Assembly: GCF_019455385.1 (NCBI RefSeq)
Contig: NZ_JACOFR010000018.1
Span: forward strand, 96,656 to 160,655
DNA length: 64,000 nucleotides
From: Bradyrhizobium sp. BR 10289
GTDB lineage: Bacteria > Pseudomonadota > Alphaproteobacteria > Rhizobiales > Xanthobacteraceae
Direction of reading: 5' to 3'
A program made the position numbers and the translations under genes. Of the stretch, positions 17,233-25,996 are shown piece after piece. Position 1 is the first letter of the stretch, and every line of letters starts with the position of its first letter. The notes beneath the pieces were generated by a model. The model made no database searches. It had not been told where the DNA came from and worked only from the letters and a program-made list of their open reading frames with translations.

Positions 17233-18021
17233 ATGACCTCAGCAATTCCCGACGCCGTGCTCGACTTCATCGATGTGGGCGAGGGTCCGTCCGCACGGAA
17301 AATCGCGGTGCGCCACCGCGCCGGAGCGAGTCCCGGCCTCGTCTGGCTGGGCGGCTTCAAATCGGACATGCAGGGCGGCAAGGCCGTGGCGCTGGACGCC
17401 TGGGCGCACGAACGCGGCCGCGCCGTGGTCCGGTTCGACTATTCCGGCCACGGCGAATCCAGCGGCAATTTCGCCGATGGAACCATCGGAAGCTGGCTCG
17501 CGGATAGCGTTGCGGTGTTCGAGCGGTTCTGCGACGGCCCGCAAATTCTGATCGGCTCCTCCATGGGCGGCTGGATGGCGCTGCTGCTCGCGCGCGAGAT
17601 CAGGAAGCGAAGCAGCAAGGGGTCGCTCGCCGGGCTCGTGCTGATCGCGCCGGCGCCCGATTTCACCGAAGAGCTGATGTGGAAAAATTTCCCGGCGAAC
17701 GTGAAAGCGGAGATCGAGACCAAGGGCTTCTGGCTGCGGCCATCGGAATATGGCGACGGCTCGCCCTATCCGATCACGAAGAACCTGATCGAGGAGGGGC
17801 GCAACCATCTGGTGCTCGGCAGTGCCATCGATCTCGGCTGCCCCGTTCGCATCCTGCAAGGCGCGCAGGATCCTGACGTGCCCTGGCAGCACGCCTTCGA
17901 ACTGACGCATCGGCTGCCGGCCGATGACGTCGTGCTGACCTTGATCCAGGACGGCGACCACCGCCTCTCCCGCCCGCAGGACATCGCGCGCATCCTTGCC
18001 GCGGTGGCGGAGATCGGGTGA
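17233..18021 (+). CDS. alpha/beta hydrolase
   Basis: A 262-residue cytoplasmic hydrolase from the ATG at 17233. The fold is clear: the strand and oxyanion region LVWLGGFKSDMQGGKA, the FDYSGHGESSG loop, the nucleophile elbow IGSSMGGWMALLLA (serine), a late aspartate in QGAQDPDVPW and the catalytic histidine in DGDHRLSRPQD. This pattern is like the ABHD10 group, which removes acyl chains from proteins or acyl-glucuronides, but the substrate is not certain. It is divergent from infC; the 247-base gap must hold both promoters. Confidence 0.85.
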   Translation: MTSAIPDAVLDFIDVGEGPSARKIAVRHRAGASPGLVWLGGFKSDMQGGKAVALDAWAHERGRAVVRFDYSGHGESSGNFADGTIGSWLADSVAVFERFCDGPQILIGSSMGGWMALLLAREIRKRSSKGSLAGLVLIAPAPDFTEELMWKNFPANVKAEIETKGFWLRPSEYGDGSPYPITKNLIEEGRNHLVLGSAIDLGCPVRILQGAQDPDVPWQHAFELTHRLPADDVVLTLIQDGDHRLSRPQDIARILAAVAEIG

Positions 18022-18028
18022 AGTCGCT

Positions 18029-18183
18029 TCCTTCTCCCCTTGTGGGAGAAGGTGGCTTCGCGCAGCGAAGGCGGATGAGGGGTTCTCTCCAATCACACGA
18101 AACGTTGGTGAGGATAGAGACCCCTCACCCAAGTGAATGCGGATCGACGAGCGGAGCTGCCCTCTCCCACAAGGGGAGAGGGC
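18029..18183. repeat. palindromic intergenic repeat (TTCTCCCCTTGTGGGAGAAG type)
   Basis: The left arm TTCTCCCCTTGTGGGAGAAG and right arm CCTCTCCCACAAGGGGAGAG are mirror copies about 110 bases apart, with GGATGAGGGG / CCCCTCACCC nested inside. Same family as 4361 and 24676. Confidence 0.75.
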
Positions 18184-18211
18184 GCAACAACAAACAGCGG
18201 GAGGCAACACA

Positions 18212-18679
18212 ATGACCACCACCGCCATGCTGCGCGCCTTCTGCGATGCGGTCGAGCACCGCAACGGCAAGGCATTTGCCGACCTCTTCACCGAGGACGG
18301 CGTCTACCACGACGTCTTCTACGGCGCCTTCGCAGGCCGGACAAAGATCGCCGCGATGGTCGATGACTGGTTCTATCGCACGGCGACCGATTTCCGCTGG
18401 GACATGCATGATCCCGTGTCGGACGGCACCACGCTCTATGCGCGCTACACGTTCAGCTACAAATCCACCCTGCCGGAAGCAGGCGGTGCACGGGCAATGT
18501 TCGAAGGCGTCGCGATCATGACGCTGCGCGACGGCCAGATCGTGAGCTACCACGAAGTCGCCAACACCGCGCCGGCGTTCGTCGACCTGAAATTTGCGCC
18601 GGAAAGGATCGCCAAGATCGTCGGCAAGCAGGGCGCGGAATTGAAGGCACGGCCGGAAATGAAGCGGCATCTGGCCTGA
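18212..18679 (+). CDS. SnoaL/NTF2-like fold protein
   Basis: A 155-residue protein from the ATG at 18212, which has GGGAGG nine bases before it. MTTTAMLRAFCDAVEHRNGK, then FADLFTEDGVYHDVFYGAF and FAGRTKIAAMVDDWF are the helix-helix-strand start of the NTF2-like cone fold, and the later strands (TLYARYTFSYKS, FEGVAIMTLRDGQIVSYHEV) complete it. Such proteins bind small hydrophobic molecules or act as isomerases or hydrolases; no function can be fixed. A repeat lies directly upstream, so its promoter is probably within or near that unit. Confidence 0.8.
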   Translation: MTTTAMLRAFCDAVEHRNGKAFADLFTEDGVYHDVFYGAFAGRTKIAAMVDDWFYRTATDFRWDMHDPVSDGTTLYARYTFSYKSTLPEAGGARAMFEGVAIMTLRDGQIVSYHEVANTAPAFVDLKFAPERIAKIVGKQGAELKARPEMKRHLA

Positions 18680-18688
18680 CGGCAGGGC

Positions 18689-19489
18689 CTACGGCGGCGG
18701 CTGCACCTTCGGCATCGGCTTGCGCTGCGCCAATGCTGCGACCGTCGCGGTGCCGATCGGGCCCTCTTCGTCGTAAAGCCAGCATTCGCCGATCGCGACA
18801 CCGTTGGTGGCTTGGTGGTTCATCACGTCGAAACCGATCCAGTTCGTCACCGGCAGGCGATGCAGATAGATGGTGACGTCGCTGTTGATGTAGCCGAGCC
18901 CCTTGTCGCCGGCATTGGCAAACGGGCTGGCGAAATCGGCACCTGTGGCGACATGCACGAACGGCGTCATCGGCACGCCGGCCACGAGCTCGCGCACCTC
19001 GCTCATCCACAACCGGCGCGGGCCGAGCGAGCCCATGTGTCCGACGATCGGGCGCGTCGTCCATTTGCCGTTCATGCCGAGCCTGGGGTCGGTCGGTTCT
19101 GGAATGTCCGATGGCTTCGGCACGTCCCAATTCGGCGGCGACCAGACATTCCCATCCGGGTTCTGCGTTCGCCGCAGCAACTGGCACGAGGCGCGCGCCA
19201 TGCTGACGCCGCCGGAGACGAATTCCGCCTCGACCACGCGGATGCGCAGGCCATCGCGAATGAGCCGCGTCGTCACCTCGATCGGCTTGTCGATGGTCGG
19301 CAGCCGGAACATGTCGACCGTGAGCCGCGCCGGCACGAATTCGGGGCCCGAATGGCGCTCCTCGATGGCGAAGCCGAGCAGGCCGATGATGACGCGCCCG
19401 TGCAGCGATTTCGGATCCCAGGGGCCGTTGGCCACTTCCGTCGGATGGAATGTATCGCCGTCGCGTGTGAAGAAAGGCATGTTTGTCAT
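18689..19489 (-). CDS. acyl-CoA thioesterase family protein (double hotdog)
   Basis: A 266-residue protein from the ATG at 19489. Longer in-frame starts run back into a repeat and are unlikely. The two halves look like two hotdog domains: WDPKSLHGRVIIGLLGFAIE and PARLTVDMFRLPTIDKPIEV in the first, and FVHVATGADFASPF, GYINSDVTIYLHRLPVTNWI and GECWLYDEEGPIGTATVAAL in the second, the last being the TesB-like end where the product or acyl pocket closes. It likely hydrolyses acyl-CoA thioesters in the cytoplasm. It is convergent with the NTF2-like gene nine bases away. Confidence 0.78.
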   Translation of the reverse strand: MTNMPFFTRDGDTFHPTEVANGPWDPKSLHGRVIIGLLGFAIEERHSGPEFVPARLTVDMFRLPTIDKPIEVTTRLIRDGLRIRVVEAEFVSGGVSMARASCQLLRRTQNPDGNVWSPPNWDVPKPSDIPEPTDPRLGMNGKWTTRPIVGHMGSLGPRRLWMSEVRELVAGVPMTPFVHVATGADFASPFANAGDKGLGYINSDVTIYLHRLPVTNWIGFDVMNHQATNGVAIGECWLYDEEGPIGTATVAALAQRKPMPKVQPPP

Positions 19490-19561
19490 GACGCGCGACT
19501 TTGCGGGAATGGATGGGGAAATCAAGGGTGGTGAGCCTGACGTCGTCGCCACAACAATGCT

Positions 19562-19663
19562 GTCATCGCCCGGCCTTGACCGGGCGATCCAGTACTCCGA
19601 GGCGTCAGTGATCGAATCGATAGGCCGCGGCGTACTGGATTCCCCGCCTTCGCGGGGAATGAC
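19562..19663. repeat. palindromic repeat (GTCATCGCCCGG type)
   Basis: GTCATCGCCCGGCCTTGACC with the inner pair GATCCAGTACTCCG / CGGCGTACTGGATTCC and the closing CCCCGCCTTCGCGGGGAATG AC form a nested palindrome between the thioesterase and queG genes. Confidence 0.75.
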
Positions 19664-19671
19664 ACCGAGAG

Positions 19672-20862
19672 CTAGGAGGCAGCGAACCACTCCTCACGCA
19701 CGCTCTCATCATTCTCGGCCGCAAGCGCGGCGGACTTCATCGCAACAAACTCTCCCGGCTCCACCAACTGCCCCAGCGCCCACACTGCCGCCCCACGCAC
19801 CATCGGACTCTGATCTTCCAGTAATCGCCGCGCATCTTCCGCCAGCGCTGCATCACCGGAATTGCCAATCGCAATCAGCACATTCCGCAAGAAGCGGTCC
19901 CGGCCGATCCGCTTCACCGGCGACTTCGTGAACAGCGCGCGGAACGCGGCGTCGTCGAGCCGCGAAAGTTCAGCGAGACCCGGCGCACGCAATTCATCGC
20001 GCGCCGCAAGCTTTGCTTCTCGCCCCTGCTGCGCGAACTTGTTCCAGGGGCATGCCGCAAGACAATCATCGCAGCCATAGATGCGGTTGCCGATGGCTTT
20101 GCGAAATTCGCGCGGGATCGGTCCCTTGTTCTCGATGGTGAGATAGGAGATGCAGCGCCGCGCATCGAGCCTGTAGGGCGCGGGGAATGCCGATGTCGGG
20201 CAGATGTCGAGGCAGGCCCGGCACGAGCCGCAATGATCGATCTCGGCATCGTCGCGCGGCAGCTCGAGCGTGGTGTAGATCGCGCCGAGAAACAGCCATG
20301 AGCCGAATTCGCGCGAGACCAGATTGGTGTGCTTGCCCTGCCAGCCGAGATGCGCGGCTTGCGCCAAGGGCTTCTCCATCACCGCGGCGGTGTCGACGAA
20401 TACTTTGACTTCGCAAGTCTTCATCTCAGAAGTCGCGGTCGCGACCAGCCAGCGCGCCAGTGCCTTCAGGCGCTTCTTGATGAGGTCGTGATAGTCGTCG
20501 CCCTGCGCATAGACCGAGATCGCCGCGCGCGTGGGCTGTTTCAGGATCGCGAGCGGATCGGAGCCGGGACCGTAATTGACGCCGAGCATGATGACGCTGC
20601 GCACGTCGGCCCACAGCCCGCGCGGATCGACGCGGCGCTCCGGCTGCGCGGCGAGCCAGTCCATGTCGCCATGGCCGCCCGAGGCGATGAATTCGAGGAA
20701 ATGCGCGCCGGCTTTCTGGATCGTGCCGGGCTCGGTGATCCCGATGCAATCGAAGCCGAGCGCATGCGCCTCGCGCGCAAGCGCCGCCTTCAGTTCAGTC
20801 GGATCCGAGTTCAGAAATCCAGGTCCACGTAGGTCCGCGAGGCCGGCACGCCGGCCAGCCAT
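19672..20862 (-). CDS. queG: epoxyqueuosine reductase
   Basis: A roughly 380-396-residue enzyme that reduces epoxyqueuosine to queuosine in tRNA, using cobalamin and two 4Fe-4S clusters. The clusters are seen in HCGSCRACLDICPTSAFP and CDDCLAACPWNKFA, and the conserved middle GDMDWLAAQPERRVDPRGLW, SVIMLGVNYGPG and WQGKHTNLVSREFGSW is all present. HEAT-like helices end the protein (SPMVRGAAVWALGQLV). The start is uncertain: the ATG at 20862 overlaps the upstream transferase gene by 52 bases, whereas a CTG at 20814 would give a four-base CTGA overlap with its stop and a start LNSDPTELKAAL that suits the family better. Queuosine synthesis partners are not nearby. Confidence 0.92.
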   Translation of the reverse strand: MAGRRAGLADLRGPGFLNSDPTELKAALAREAHALGFDCIGITEPGTIQKAGAHFLEFIASGGHGDMDWLAAQPERRVDPRGLWADVRSVIMLGVNYGPGSDPLAILKQPTRAAISVYAQGDDYHDLIKKRLKALARWLVATATSEMKTCEVKVFVDTAAVMEKPLAQAAHLGWQGKHTNLVSREFGSWLFLGAIYTTLELPRDDAEIDHCGSCRACLDICPTSAFPAPYRLDARRCISYLTIENKGPIPREFRKAIGNRIYGCDDCLAACPWNKFAQQGREAKLAARDELRAPGLAELSRLDDAAFRALFTKSPVKRIGRDRFLRNVLIAIGNSGDAALAEDARRLLEDQSPMVRGAAVWALGQLVEPGEFVAMKSAALAAENDESVREEWFAAS

Positions 20863-21503
20863 TCGCTCAGCAGCGGACGGAACGACGGGCGGGATTTCAC
20901 CCGCGCGTACCACGCCTTTGCCGCGTCGTCCTCGCTCCATGGCACGTCGCCCAGATAGTCGATCGCCGAGAGATGCGCCGCGGCGGCGAGATCCGCGTAG
21001 GTGATCCGGTCGCCGGCGAGGAAGTTCCGCGTCTGCGCCAGCCAACCGATATAGGCCAGATGATAGCGCACGTTCGCCTTCGCCGCGCGCATCACGTCGG
21101 CCGAAGGCGGGCCGCCACCATTCTCTTCGCTCATGAAGCGCTTGTAGATGCGCTCGGTGACGAGCGGATGCGAGACTTCCTCGAAGAACTTTTCGTTGAA
21201 CCAGGCCATCAGCCGGCGCACCTCGACACGTTCGGTGACCGTATCCGGCATCAGCCGCTTGGGGCCCATCCCGGCGCCATAGGCTTCATCGACATATTCG
21301 GCGATGATGGCCGCGCCCGGGATCGGCGGCTGCTCGTCGTCCACCAAAACGGGCGTCGTGCCCGCTGCGTTGAGCAGCAAAAAGGCCTCGCGCCGTTCCC
21401 AGCTGCGCTCTTCGACCAGCTTGAGGTCGAGCCCGTATTCGCCCGCGACCAGGCGGATGAAGCGCGAATGCGGGCAGAACGGATGATGAAACAGCGTAAA
21501 CAT
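20811..21503 (-). CDS. glutathione S-transferase family protein
   Basis: A 230-residue protein beginning MFTLFHHPFCPHSRFIRLVA, a thioredoxin-like domain with a C-P-H-S motif, cysteine-type as in beta or omega class enzymes. The glutathione-contacting GTTPVLVDDEQPPIPGAAII and EYVDEAY follow, then the all-helical C-terminal domain (about 90-230; NFLAGDRITYADLAAAAHLS). It could conjugate or reduce with glutathione; the substrate is not known. Its stop codon abuts or overlaps queG, so the two are probably cotranscribed. Confidence 0.88.
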   Translation of the reverse strand: MFTLFHHPFCPHSRFIRLVAGEYGLDLKLVEERSWERREAFLLLNAAGTTPVLVDDEQPPIPGAAIIAEYVDEAYGAGMGPKRLMPDTVTERVEVRRLMAWFNEKFFEEVSHPLVTERIYKRFMSEENGGGPPSADVMRAAKANVRYHLAYIGWLAQTRNFLAGDRITYADLAAAAHLSAIDYLGDVPWSEDDAAKAWYARVKSRPSFRPLLSEWLAGVPASRTYVDLDF

Positions 21504-21671
21504 GAAGCCTTTGACTATTTGATGGTGCTTAAGAATCCATCAATGTTTGTGCGGCGCCACACTAGTCCTTCAAAACCGCGAAGCAAGAGCGTGCAGCGCA
21601 TTTTGCGATTGCAGCATTGGGGGGAATAGGCGAGAAGAGCCGCGCTTTTCCAGCGGAAATGGACCGTAAAT

Positions 21672-22478
21672 ATGTCAGACGCAATACGGGCAGTGATCCT
21701 TGGCATCATCGAGGGTGTGACCGAGTTCCTTCCTGTGTCCTCGACCGGCCATCTGCTGCTGGCCGAGCGCTTCTTCCATCTCGGTGAGGGCGCGTTCTGG
21801 GATTCGTTTACGGTTCTGATCCAGCTCGGCGCGATCCTCGCGATCGTCGGGCTCTATTTCAAGAAGCTCTGGGACGTAGCGATCGGCATGTTCACGGGCG
21901 ATGCCTATGCCCGCCGCTTCGTGATCGGCGTGCTGGTGGCGTTCCTCCCGGCGGTCGTCGTCGGCCTCGTCGCCGGCAAGTACATCAAGAGCATGCTGTT
22001 CAATCCGTGGGTCGTCTGCTTCACGCTGATCGTGGGCGGGGCCATCCTGCTCTGGATCGACAGGCTCGACCTCAAACCGCGCGAGCACGACGCCACCAAA
22101 TTCCCGCTGCTGATGTATCTCTATATCGGCATCGCACAGTGCGTGGCGATGATCCCGGGCGTGTCGCGTTCCGGCGCCAGCATCGTCGCTGCGATGCTGC
22201 TCGGCGCCGACAAGCGCGCCGCGGCGGAGTTCTCATTCTTCCTCGCCATCCCCACCATGATCGGCGCGTTCGCCTACGATTTCTACAAGAACCGCTCCGA
22301 GATGACGATGGACCACATGGGCATCGTCGCGATCGGCTTCGTCGTGTCGTTCATCACTGCGATCATCGTCGTGAAGACGTTCCTGGGCTACGTCACCCGT
22401 CACGGATTTGCGGTGTTCGCCTGGTGGCGCGTCATCGTCGGCACGCTCGGCCTGATCGCGCTGGCGCTGGGCCGTTAA
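21672..22478 (+). CDS. uppP: undecaprenyl-diphosphatase
   Basis: A 268-residue inner-membrane enzyme of the BacA/UppP family that dephosphorylates undecaprenyl pyrophosphate so the lipid carrier can be reused. The first catalytic motif is EGVTEFLPVSSTGHLLLAER and the second PGVSRSGASIVAAMLLGADK; both are intact. About eight membrane segments and the length fit. It precedes a DprE1/DprE2-like pair on the same strand with a 100-base gap; a polyprenyl-phosphate sugar pathway there would also draw on the recycled carrier, but a functional link is inference. Confidence 0.95.
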   Translation: MSDAIRAVILGIIEGVTEFLPVSSTGHLLLAERFFHLGEGAFWDSFTVLIQLGAILAIVGLYFKKLWDVAIGMFTGDAYARRFVIGVLVAFLPAVVVGLVAGKYIKSMLFNPWVVCFTLIVGGAILLWIDRLDLKPREHDATKFPLLMYLYIGIAQCVAMIPGVSRSGASIVAAMLLGADKRAAAEFSFFLAIPTMIGAFAYDFYKNRSEMTMDHMGIVAIGFVVSFITAIIVVKTFLGYVTRHGFAVFAWWRVIVGTLGLIALALGR

Positions 22479-22579
22479 CCTCTCGAAAACTCACTGATAC
22501 GCCTCAACGCAATATAAGCTTTTGATCGCTAGGCAGTTTCCAACGCTAGGCGGCGCGCGCCCGGCACAGGAGCTGAGCC

Positions 22580-23905
22580 ATGACCCTCGTCAGCGGCTGG
22601 GGGCGTTTCCCGGTCGTCGATAGCGATGTGCTGCGTCCGCGGTCGTTCGAGGCCGTCGGCGAAGCCGTGGTGACCGGCACCATCGCGCGGGGCAACGGCC
22701 GCGCCTATGGCGATGCCGCGATCGGCGCGGTCAGGACGATCGGCATGACCGGCTTCGACCGGGTCAGGTCGTTCGATCCGGCGACCGGGCGCATCCGGCT
22801 CGAAGCCGGCGTGCTGCTGGCGGACCTGATCGACACATTCGGTCCACGCGGCTTCCTGCCCTTCGTCGTGCCGGGCACGCGCTTCGTCTCGGTCGGCGGC
22901 GCCATCGCCGCAGATGTCCACGGCAAGAACCATCATTGCGAGGGCGGTTTTGGCCGCTACGTCGACAGCATCTTGCTGCGCACGGGTCAGGGCGAGACCA
23001 TCGAGGTCTCGCGCGAAGAAAATTCCGATGCCTTTTTCGCGACCGTCGGCGGCATGGGCCTCACCGGAATCATTCTCGAAGTGTCGATGCGGCTGCGTCC
23101 GGTGCAGACCGGCTGGATCCGCGAGCGCGTCGTCTCGGCGTCCGATCTCGATGCCGCCATGCGCGCGCTCGAGGCGAGCGATGCCGCGACCTATTCGGTG
23201 GCGTGGATCGATTGCGCCGTGCGCGGACGCGATCTCGGCCGCTCGCTGATCTATCTCGGCGAGCACGCCGTCAAAGGCGATCTTGCCGACGATGCCGCTG
23301 CATTTCCCGCCGGCAAAAATCCCGGGCTCGCCGTGCCCATCGACCTGCCGTCGATGACGCTGAACCGCACCAGCATCCGTGCCTTCAACGAGCTCTATTA
23401 CCGCATGGGCGCGCGACGCGCCGGCGGCAATCATGTGGTCTCGCTCTATCCCTATTTCTTTCCGCTCGACAGCATCGCCGACTGGAATCGCATCTATGGC
23501 CGGCGTGGTTTCCTCCAGCACCAATGCGTGATTCCGGAAAACGGCGCGCGTTCCGTGCTCGGTGATATCCTCGACCGTGTCGCGACACGCGGCGATGCCT
23601 CGTTCCTCGCAGTGCTTAAGAAGCTCGGCCAGGGCGACGGCATCCTGTCGTTCCCGCTGCCCGGCTACACGCTGGCGCTGGATTTTCCAGTGAGAGGCGA
23701 CATCCTCAATTTCCTCGACGAGATCGATCGCCTGGTCGTTGCCGCCGGCGGCCGGCTTTATCTCGCCAAGGATGCGCGCCAGTCGCGCGCGACCTTCGAG
23801 GCCGGCTATCCGGCCTTGTCGCGCTTCAACGCGATCCGCAAGGCGCTCGATCCCAACGGGACCATCCGCTCGAAGCTTTCACAACGCCTGTTCGATGAGG
23901 TCTAG
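22580..23905 (+). CDS. DprE1-like FAD-dependent oxidase (decaprenylphosphoryl-ribose 2-oxidase family)
   Basis: A 441-residue VAO/FAD_binding_4 flavoenzyme close to mycobacterial DprE1, which oxidises the 2-hydroxyl of polyprenyl-phosphoryl-ribose. The FAD domain shows ARGNGRAYGDAA (36-47) and the DprE1 signature GGAIAADVHGKNHH (106-119), the C-terminal half has LSFPLPGYTLALDFPV and GRLYLAKDARQSR with the catalytic-type lysine K397. The residue matching the cysteine that benzothiazinones modify in Mycobacterium (GWNICVDF) is alanine here (A366). The next gene, three bases on, is a DprE2-like reductase, so together they would epimerise ribose to arabinose on the carrier. Confidence 0.87.
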   Translation: MTLVSGWGRFPVVDSDVLRPRSFEAVGEAVVTGTIARGNGRAYGDAAIGAVRTIGMTGFDRVRSFDPATGRIRLEAGVLLADLIDTFGPRGFLPFVVPGTRFVSVGGAIAADVHGKNHHCEGGFGRYVDSILLRTGQGETIEVSREENSDAFFATVGGMGLTGIILEVSMRLRPVQTGWIRERVVSASDLDAAMRALEASDAATYSVAWIDCAVRGRDLGRSLIYLGEHAVKGDLADDAAAFPAGKNPGLAVPIDLPSMTLNRTSIRAFNELYYRMGARRAGGNHVVSLYPYFFPLDSIADWNRIYGRRGFLQHQCVIPENGARSVLGDILDRVATRGDASFLAVLKKLGQGDGILSFPLPGYTLALDFPVRGDILNFLDEIDRLVVAAGGRLYLAKDARQSRATFEAGYPALSRFNAIRKALDPNGTIRSKLSQRLFDEV

Positions 23906-23908
23906 GCC

Positions 23909-24649
23909 GTGACGTCACGCAAATCCGCACTTGTGCTCGGTGGCTCCTCCGATATCGGACGCGCCACGGCGCGCGCCTTTGCCAAGGCAGGCTACGATAT
24001 CGGCCTCGCAGGCCGCGACGTCGCTGCGCTCGAGCCTGACGCCGCGGATCTGCGCGCGCGCTACAATGTCGAGGTCGGTCTTCACAAGTTCGACGTGCTC
24101 GACACCGCCTCGTTTGAGGGCTTTGTGAGCGGCCTTCCCGCCATGCCCGATGTCGTCATCTCGATCGTCGGACTGCTGGGTGTGCAGCAAGAGGCCGAGA
24201 GCGACCTCGCCCATGCGACGATGATCATGCGCTCGAACTATGAGGGCCCATCGCTGATCCTCGGCCTGTTCGCCGAGAAGTTTCTCGCCCGCGGCAGCGG
24301 CTCGATTGTCGGCGTCTCGTCGGTGGCGGGCGACCGCGGACGCGCCTCGAACTATGTCTACGGCTCGGCGAAAGCCGGTTTCTCCGCCTTCCTCTCAGGC
24401 CTGCGCGCCCGCGCCAGCAGCAGTGGCGTGCATGTCGTCACCGTCAAGCCCGGCTTCGTCCGCACCAAGATGACCGAAGGCATGAAGCTGATCGGCCCGC
24501 TCACCGTCGAAGCGCCCGTCGTCGGCGATGCGATCCTCAGCGCTGTCGAGAGGAAGACCGACATTGTCTATGTCAGCGGCAAATGGCGCCTCGTGATGCT
24601 GATCATCAAGACGCTGCCGGAAGCGGTGTTCAAGAAGCTGAGGTTTTGA
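23909..24649 (+). CDS. DprE2-like short-chain dehydrogenase
   Basis: A 246-residue SDR starting at GTG 23909, three bases after the DprE1-like gene. The NAD(P)-binding turn is LVLGGSSDIGRATARAFAKA and the catalytic set is the serine in GVSSVAGDRGRASNY plus Y and K in VYGSAKAG. The run SVAGDRGRASNYVYGSAKAG resembles mycobacterial DprE2, which reduces the 2-keto intermediate to polyprenyl-phosphoryl-arabinose. The C-terminal VYVSGKWRLVMLIIKTLPEA suggests membrane contact. In isolation it would be just an SDR; the neighbour makes the specific call likely. Confidence 0.85.
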   Translation: MTSRKSALVLGGSSDIGRATARAFAKAGYDIGLAGRDVAALEPDAADLRARYNVEVGLHKFDVLDTASFEGFVSGLPAMPDVVISIVGLLGVQQEAESDLAHATMIMRSNYEGPSLILGLFAEKFLARGSGSIVGVSSVAGDRGRASNYVYGSAKAGFSAFLSGLRARASSSGVHVVTVKPGFVRTKMTEGMKLIGPLTVEAPVVGDAILSAVERKTDIVYVSGKWRLVMLIIKTLPEAVFKKLRF

Positions 24650-24675
24650 GGTGTTGTAGCCGAGGCGGCGGTGCA

Positions 24676-24794
24676 CTCCCTCTCCCGCTTGCGGGGGAGG
24701 GCCGGGGAGGGGGTATCCCCACGGGCGAGAACCCCCAAGAGGATAAAACCCTCACCCGCCGCTACGCGGCGACCTCTCCCGCAAGCGGGAGAGG
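24676..24794. repeat. palindromic intergenic repeat (CTCCCGCTTGCGGG type)
   Basis: TCCCTCTCCCGCTTGCGGGG and its inverse CTCTCCCGCAAGCGGGAGAG bracket about 120 bases containing ACCCTCACCC and the small hairpin GCCGCTACGCGGC. It fills the space between convergent genes. Confidence 0.75.
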
Positions 24795-24804
24795 TACAAC
24801 AAAC

Positions 24805-25770
24805 TCACGCGTTCTTGCGCTGGAACTGGCCCTGCGGGCGGAAACGCCAGAGATATTGGGGGGCGATCGCTTCCAGCGAATCGGGCGTGATGCCGAGGCC
24901 TTCCAGCGTCAGGCCAGCCGTCTTCGCCGCATCCGATACGACATTGTCGCGCTCGAGCAGCGTGACCTGGTCCGGTGTCAGCTTGAACGCGCCGGGTGCG
25001 AATTGCAGGAAGGCGGCCTTGAGGCGGGCGAGGCCGAACGGCAGAGGGATCAGCGCGCGCTCGCGATCGGTGATCTCGAGGATCGCCTCGATGATCTCGC
25101 GCATGGTCAGCACCTCCGGCCCGCCGAGCTCGTAGGTCGCGCCCGCCCTGGCCTTGCCGTCCACCGCGTCCGCAATCGCGGTGGCGACGTCGCCGACATA
25201 GACCGGCTGCATCTTCGTCTCGGCGCCGATCAGCGGCAGCACCGGCGACATCCGGGCCAGCGCCGCAAAGCGGTTGGTGAACTGGTCCTCGGGACCGAAC
25301 ATCACGGAGGGGCGGAAGATCGTCGCCGACGGTACGGCCGCCAGCACAGCCGCTTCGCCGGCGGCCTTGGCCTTGGCGTAGCGCGAGGGTGATTCGGCGT
25401 CCGCACCGATGGCGGAGACGTGTACCAGGCGCGCCCCCGCGGCCGCAGCCGCCTTGGCGACGGTCTCGGCGCCCTTGGCCTGGACGGCGTCGAACGTCTG
25501 CGCGCCGCCCTCGGCCAGAATGCCGACCAGATTGATCACGACATGCGAATCACGCAACGCCGCCTCGACCGAGGCGGGGTAGCGCAGATTGGCCTGGACC
25601 AGATGGACCTGCCCGACCTTGCCGGAGGGCTGGAGGTATCCGGCGAGTTCCGGCCGCCGCACCGCAACCCGGACCCGGTAATCCCGCCGGCACAGCGCCC
25701 GGACGACATTCCGGCCCAAAAACCCCGATCCGCCGAAAACCGTGACGAGAGTTTCCAGATTCGATGCCAT
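24805..25770 (-). CDS. complex I NDUFA9-like NAD(P)-binding protein
   Basis: A 321-residue atypical SDR from the ATG at 25770; a longer in-frame start would add 34 odd residues. LVTVFGGSGFLGRNVVRALC is the dinucleotide turn, followed by RVRVAVRRPE and VVINLVGILAEGGAQTFD; the usual catalytic tyrosine motif is replaced by SPSRYAKAKAAGEAAVLA, and the middle RPSVMFGPEDQFTNRFA is typical of the NDUFA9/39-kDa subunit family. Alphaproteobacterial members are thought to help assemble or stabilise NADH dehydrogenase. It stands alone, divergent from the tRNA-Leu gene. Confidence 0.85.
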   Translation of the reverse strand: MASNLETLVTVFGGSGFLGRNVVRALCRRDYRVRVAVRRPELAGYLQPSGKVGQVHLVQANLRYPASVEAALRDSHVVINLVGILAEGGAQTFDAVQAKGAETVAKAAAAAGARLVHVSAIGADAESPSRYAKAKAAGEAAVLAAVPSATIFRPSVMFGPEDQFTNRFAALARMSPVLPLIGAETKMQPVYVGDVATAIADAVDGKARAGATYELGGPEVLTMREIIEAILEITDRERALIPLPFGLARLKAAFLQFAPGAFKLTPDQVTLLERDNVVSDAAKTAGLTLEGLGITPDSLEAIAPQYLWRFRPQGQFQRKNA

Positions 25771-25909
25771 GGGAGCCAATCCTGCGCGAAGAATACGAGA
25801 TATCAGGCTTCTACCGGCCCGGTGTGCGATGCGCAATCGGCATCCTGAACCATGAATTGACAACGGCGTCACCGAACCTTAGTACACGCCCCCGTGCCCC
25901 AAACGGCAT

Positions 25910-25996
<87 letters not shown>

